Source: Escallonia rubra (lineage: Eukaryota; Streptophyta; Magnoliopsida; Escalloniales; Escalloniaceae). From it: a stretch of 64,000 bases of DNA. The position numbers and the translations under genes were made by a program. This document shows, piece after piece, positions 59,974-64,000 of this stretch. Where the stretch lies: assembly GCA_033065855.1 (NCBI GenBank), contig JAVXUO010000638.1, positions 518,501 through 582,500 on the forward strand, given 5' to 3'. The notes under the pieces are model-generated. The model did no database searches and had not been told where the DNA came from. It saw only the letters and a list, made by a program, of their open reading frames with translations. The number at the start of each line of letters is the position of its first letter. The first letter of the stretch is position 1.

Positions 59974-61850
59974 CAATTTTTCATGCCATTTGGCTGGAAA
60001 ATTTGGTATAGCTACAAATTATCATGTCAGGCTGGAAAAGATCCTGTTTTTGGAAGGTGGTATCTTCCTCTTTCTGACAAGACGGAGGGAGAATTAGATA
60101 AAGAGATTCAGCTTCATAGCAGGAAAGAACTTGGGTGTCAGATTAATGTATTTATTGTCATCACCCCCTTCCCCACAATTTTGTAATACTTTTGAATCTT
60201 GGCTTAGGCATTGTTGGGTCAACTAGAGTGCATGTGTTGTTGCACGCAAGCATGCTGTTCAATTAGTGCAGATTGCCCTAATTGATGTTTAATAAGCGAA
60301 GAGAATACTTATACTATTCATTGTGTCGCAGTCTCATGGCATTTGTAGTTGAGAAAGAAACGGGATTCTCAGTGTCTTTCTTTTCCGGAGAGAGTGGGAT
60401 GGAGGAGCAATCAAAAGGTGATCGTGGCCCGTGGCCCAATTGCATGTGCTGGCCAGCTAGTGGGTGGAGTTGCAGAGTCTGTTGCTGGGAAAAAAGGTTC
60501 AATCCTTTGCTAACTGCCTCTAGAAAAAGAAAGAAAAGTCTATACAAACACGAGGCAGCTTTCAAAGTCCTAGAAAGTTAGATGCAAACTTCCAATAAAA
60601 GATGAAGAATTGAATCCACCCTTTGGCGTCAAAGCTTGAATGGAATTGTTGAACCTTATTCTTCCTCTGCTTTAAGTACGAGTCTTGTGGTTATTCTTTA
60701 GTTACGGTCATTTGGAGAGAACCTTCCTCCTACTTGACTAGAGCCCAAGTCAGACACAACTATTAGGAAGCTAGCTGCTCTGGCCTCCTGAATAATTAGT
60801 GTGAAGACGAGTAGTCAGTAGATCCTTTCCTTATGATTGACTGGCTTCGTTCTTTAATTATAGTCAGACACATCGAAGGAGACCACCAATCATGGCTTGT
60901 CTTGCGTCACCTTTTCATCACGTTAACAAATGTAAGAGAAGGTTATCTTTTTATGACTATCTGGTTATTCTTCCTTGTCCAAGAACCAATGCCATGCGGG
61001 CTATTTTTTTCTTGCTCGGAGAGAGGAGGAGGAAGAAAAAAGAATTGACTGCGACGAAAAGTGAAACTACAGTCTATTAGTGAGTTGCTCGTTGAACGGG
61101 AGGACAAAAACTAATATCTAGTGGGAAACGAGAATGCACATTAAAAACGGGAGCGGGAGTAATGATAGAGCGCGGGGGCATTAATCGTTTCAAATGGAGT
61201 CAATGACTTACTAGAATCATCTTAATGGGCATAAATATATACATGGTTATGTATGATGAACCTAGTCATCTTACTCCAACACTTCTCGTTTTCCACCTTA
61301 AAAACAAAAACAAAATTTTAAATATCTAGATGATAAAAAAGGATCCAACAGAAGGAAACTTATGGAGATTATGATAGAAATATCGAGCATGATAACAAAT
61401 AAAAAATTGGTTATTCCACATTGAATTTGTTATCGGCATGAGAGTAAAAATATAATCATGAAAAACGCGCAATTCGTTCAGCCCGGGAAATATCACTCGT
61501 ATACACTTGATTGTAAAAACGTGAGAATGTAGAGCGAGAACGAAAGTAAAGAGTTAAAACTTTCTTACCGTGTCAATTCAAGATAAAGCGGGAAGCATTA
61601 ATCATGTCAAAAGAAGATAGGTCATAATAATTATCTTAATGAACCTAGATATCAAGGAAATTCCATACATTCTTCTCAAATTCCAAATACTGAATTCACC
61701 ACCGGAAAAAGCAGCCTGTCCCTGCGGCCTGCACTGACTGACTGTGGAAAGTCCGTTTAGACGGTCAATCAACCCACCAAAAATAAAATAAGAAAACAGA
61801 AAACCTCATCGTCTTCATTTTTCTTAACGTTCTCATCACTCCGTCTTGTT
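59974..61850. other. 3' UTR of the reductase and intergenic DNA
   Basis: About the first 300 bases are likely 3' UTR. Further on, a diverged direct repeat is seen: GCGGG-GCATTAATC-T-TCAAA and ATCTTAATG words at about 61160-61235 recur at about 61585-61650. No other gene was recognised. Confidence 0.5.
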
Positions 61851-61854
61851 CGGA

Positions 61855-62076
61855 ATCTCTCTCTCTCTCTCTCTCTCTGTCTGTCTGTCAGCTAAAACCA
61901 GAGCTGAAAGCAGCTCTACTTAAACCCTTGCCGAGCCGCACTCATGTTCTTTGGATCCACCCTGTACTAACTTTATCGTTCCAAATTCTGTCCTGTTTGT
62001 CTGTGTTGTTTGTTCCTACTTTTGCTGGATCCCCAGCCTGGTTTTTATCTAGTGGCGGCTTGGGTTCGGGTTCGTG
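61855..62076 (+). promoter_or_regulatory. BSL1 5' leader with CT and CTGT repeats
   Basis: A (CT)n run at about 61857-61878 followed by three CTGT units precedes the BSL1 ATG by about 190 bases. Such CT tracts are common in plant 5' leaders. No clear TATA box is seen. Confidence 0.5.
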
Positions 62077-63930
62077 ATGGGTTCGAAGCCGTGGCTGTAT
62101 CCGGCTCCGACCTATCGCGCCCTGGAAACCTACTGGGACACAGACGATGACGCCCCGGGCCCCCGCTGCGCCCACACCCTCACCGCCGTCGCCCCCACCA
62201 AATCTCACGGCCCCCGCCTGATCCTCTTCGGCGGCGCCACCGCCATCGAGGGCGGCGCCGGCTCCGCCACCCCCGGCATCCGTACTCTCTCTCTCTCTCT
62301 CTCTCTATCCGTGCATATATGTTTGTGTATAGGTTTCGGTTTTTAACTAAAATGTTTATTAATTCTGCTTTTTAGGGTTAGCTGGTGTCACGAATTGTGT
62401 TCATTCGTATGATGTTCTCACTAGGAGATGGACCAGGCACGTTCTTTTTTTCTTTCTAAACTTGAATTGTAGTTGTCGATGTAATGTTCTTGAAAGTTGA
62501 TTAGCACGGCCTTTTGTGTTGAAATTACCAGACTCCGACCGGCCGGTGACCCTCCTTCACCTAGGGCAGCGCACGCTGCCGCTGCTGTTGGCACCATGGT
62601 TGCATTTCAGGTAATGAGAGGCACAATAGTTACACAAATTTGTTGGTTTAATTATGTTGCTTGAATTTAGGATTTTTCGTAAAATTTTGATGAAATAATA
62701 TGCTGTATTTGTTAGGGCGGCATAGGTCCTGCAGGGCACTCGACGGATGATCTGTATGTACTCGACATGACCAATGACAAGTTCAAGTGGCACAGGTTGA
62801 TTCCTATTGAATTGTCTTTGATACCATTTGTTTGTTTGGGTGGTTCGGTTTTTTTGCAAATTTGACGTGGTTATTGTGTTTGTGTTCTAGACTTGTCGTT
62901 CAGGGACAGGGCCCCGGGCCTCGATATGGCCATGTTATGGACTTGGTTGCCCAAAGATATCTTGTCACTGTCAGCGGCAATGATGGTGAGGGCAGTTTTT
63001 ATCTTTAGCTTATAGCTTCAGTTTTCTCTGTTTTCTTGCAATATTGAACCGGTATAGCAGAAAATCAATTTCGACTGGGATTTGGTTATGTTTAGTTGTA
63101 TAAGTAGGTTTACTTTGATAATCCTCCAGGTTATACTGTGCGTATAGTTATTCAACCAAAAGTGGTTTAAGCTTTACATAGTGTTTAGAGATAGAAATGC
63201 TGGTATTTAGTACCTTAGGTGAGTTTTACTGCTTTCCATAAGCATATATCTGGAATATTCAGGACTGGCATTGTTTCCTGCATCTTTTTTTTCCTTGGAA
63301 ATGTAATTTCACTTATGGATCCATAAATGAGGTCTTGCTAATAGAGTTACTGGACTAATTTCTGCGATGTATAACTACCGGAGGTAGCCTTGGTGAAGAA
63401 AGGTATTGGGATGCTTCTTCTTGGGAAATTTACAGAAGGAAGAACCACTGTATGGAATATGTTATTTAGGCTCATGTGGCAGATGGGTCATGCTGCTACG
63501 GGGTTCTACATTCATCTAGTAGGCACTACCATAATAAGAGAGCCAAATGTTTCTTACATTGCTTATGGCAGGATTAAAGATGAAAGATGGATTTTCCAAA
63601 AAAGACTACCTCATAAAAGCTTGTTAATGCTTTACTGTTGCCGATTATTGTCATGCGACTTGAACTTATAAAAAAGATATGGTTCTCCTAATCCAAATTT
63701 TTTTTTCTTCATTCTAGCCTATCATACATTCATGAATTTAAGGTTTCGTGTTAACGAAAAGGTTCTGCCAGCTAAAGTCTGTATGTCTCCAATTACCTAA
63801 CATATCATATTTCTGAATGCATTTCTTCAGGCAAAAGAGTGCTGTCAGATGCTTGGGCTTTGGATACTGCTCAAAAACCATATGCGTGGCAGAGGCTCAA
63901 TCCAGAAGGTGATAGACCTTCTGCTAGAAT
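62077..63930 (+). CDS. BSL1: Kelch-domain Ser/Thr phosphatase BSL1, 5' part
   Basis: Six exons lie in the window: 62077-62281, 62376-62436, 62532-62610, 62716-62795, 62891-62985, 63831-63930. They give the first 206 residues, and the gene runs off the right edge. The sequence (MGSKPWLYPAPTYRALETYW, PRCAHTLTAVAPTKSHGPRL, GGIGPAGHSTDDLYVLDMTN, YGHVMDLVAQRYLVTVSGND, KRVLSDAWALDTAQKPYAWQ) is the kelch propeller start of the BSU1/BSL family, closest by memory to BSL1. In brassinosteroid signalling these phosphatases dephosphorylate BIN2-type GSK3 kinases. The C-terminal phosphatase domain is outside the window. Intron 2 uses a GC donor (AG|GCACG); all other visible introns are GT-AG. Intron 1 starts with a CT microsatellite. 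Confidence 0.95.
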
Positions 63931-64000
63931 GTGAGTGTGCATTCCGAAAGCAAAATTCTGTTCTACTCGCTCCTAAAAAGGGATTGCTAATGTTTTCTGG

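Overview
The window is nuclear DNA of a flowering plant, almost certainly a eudicot. Genes are well separated and have GT-AG introns. Intergenic DNA is AT-rich and full of small transposons. The receptor, histone and kelch-phosphatase genes are all plant families. I cannot fix the genus from sequence alone.

Left third (1-28 kb). A two-exon P-class PPR gene lies at 2051-4545 (+). It is followed by about 6 kb of non-genic DNA with exon-like remnants I could not assign, and an inverted-repeat element near 11.3 kb. A gibberellin receptor of the GID1B type lies at 14962-16662 (-). From 17 to 28 kb there is no confident gene. That stretch holds a promoter-like block with three CACGTG boxes, a Mutator-like element with a perfect 9-bp target duplication (22646-23703), a hAT-like MITE (24345-25178) and several local duplications.

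Middle (28-48 kb). Between 28.4 and 37.7 kb I see no convincing gene, but there is a near-identical tandem repeat and a diverged direct duplication of about 1.8 kb. A single-exon MSP-domain plus ankyrin gene (VAPYRIN-like) lies at 38973-40385 (+), with a decayed ankyrin remnant downstream. Next come a UBA2-type RNA-binding pseudogene and an L1-type LINE of about 4.6 kb, both on the minus strand.

Right third (48-64 kb) is the gene-rich part. Two histone H2A.X genes lie in tandem (48806-49337 and 51587-52133, both +), each with one intron at the same place and an SQEF tail. They share a 13-bp promoter motif at nearly the same distance from the ATG. A hAT-like element sits between them. A tRNA-Ala(UGC) gene lies just upstream of a 12-exon aldo/keto reductase of the Tas-like group (54972-59973). 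The window ends inside a BSL1-type kelch phosphatase gene (62077 onward), which uses a GC-AG intron.

The genes do not form a pathway; this is ordinary plant gene order. The observations most worth following are the paired H2A.X genes with their shared promoter module, the intact-ended DNA elements carrying unrelated inserts, the GC-AG intron, the unexplained noncoding duplication, the orphan G-box promoter and a possible small secreted peptide. I found no clear sign of a wholly new system.
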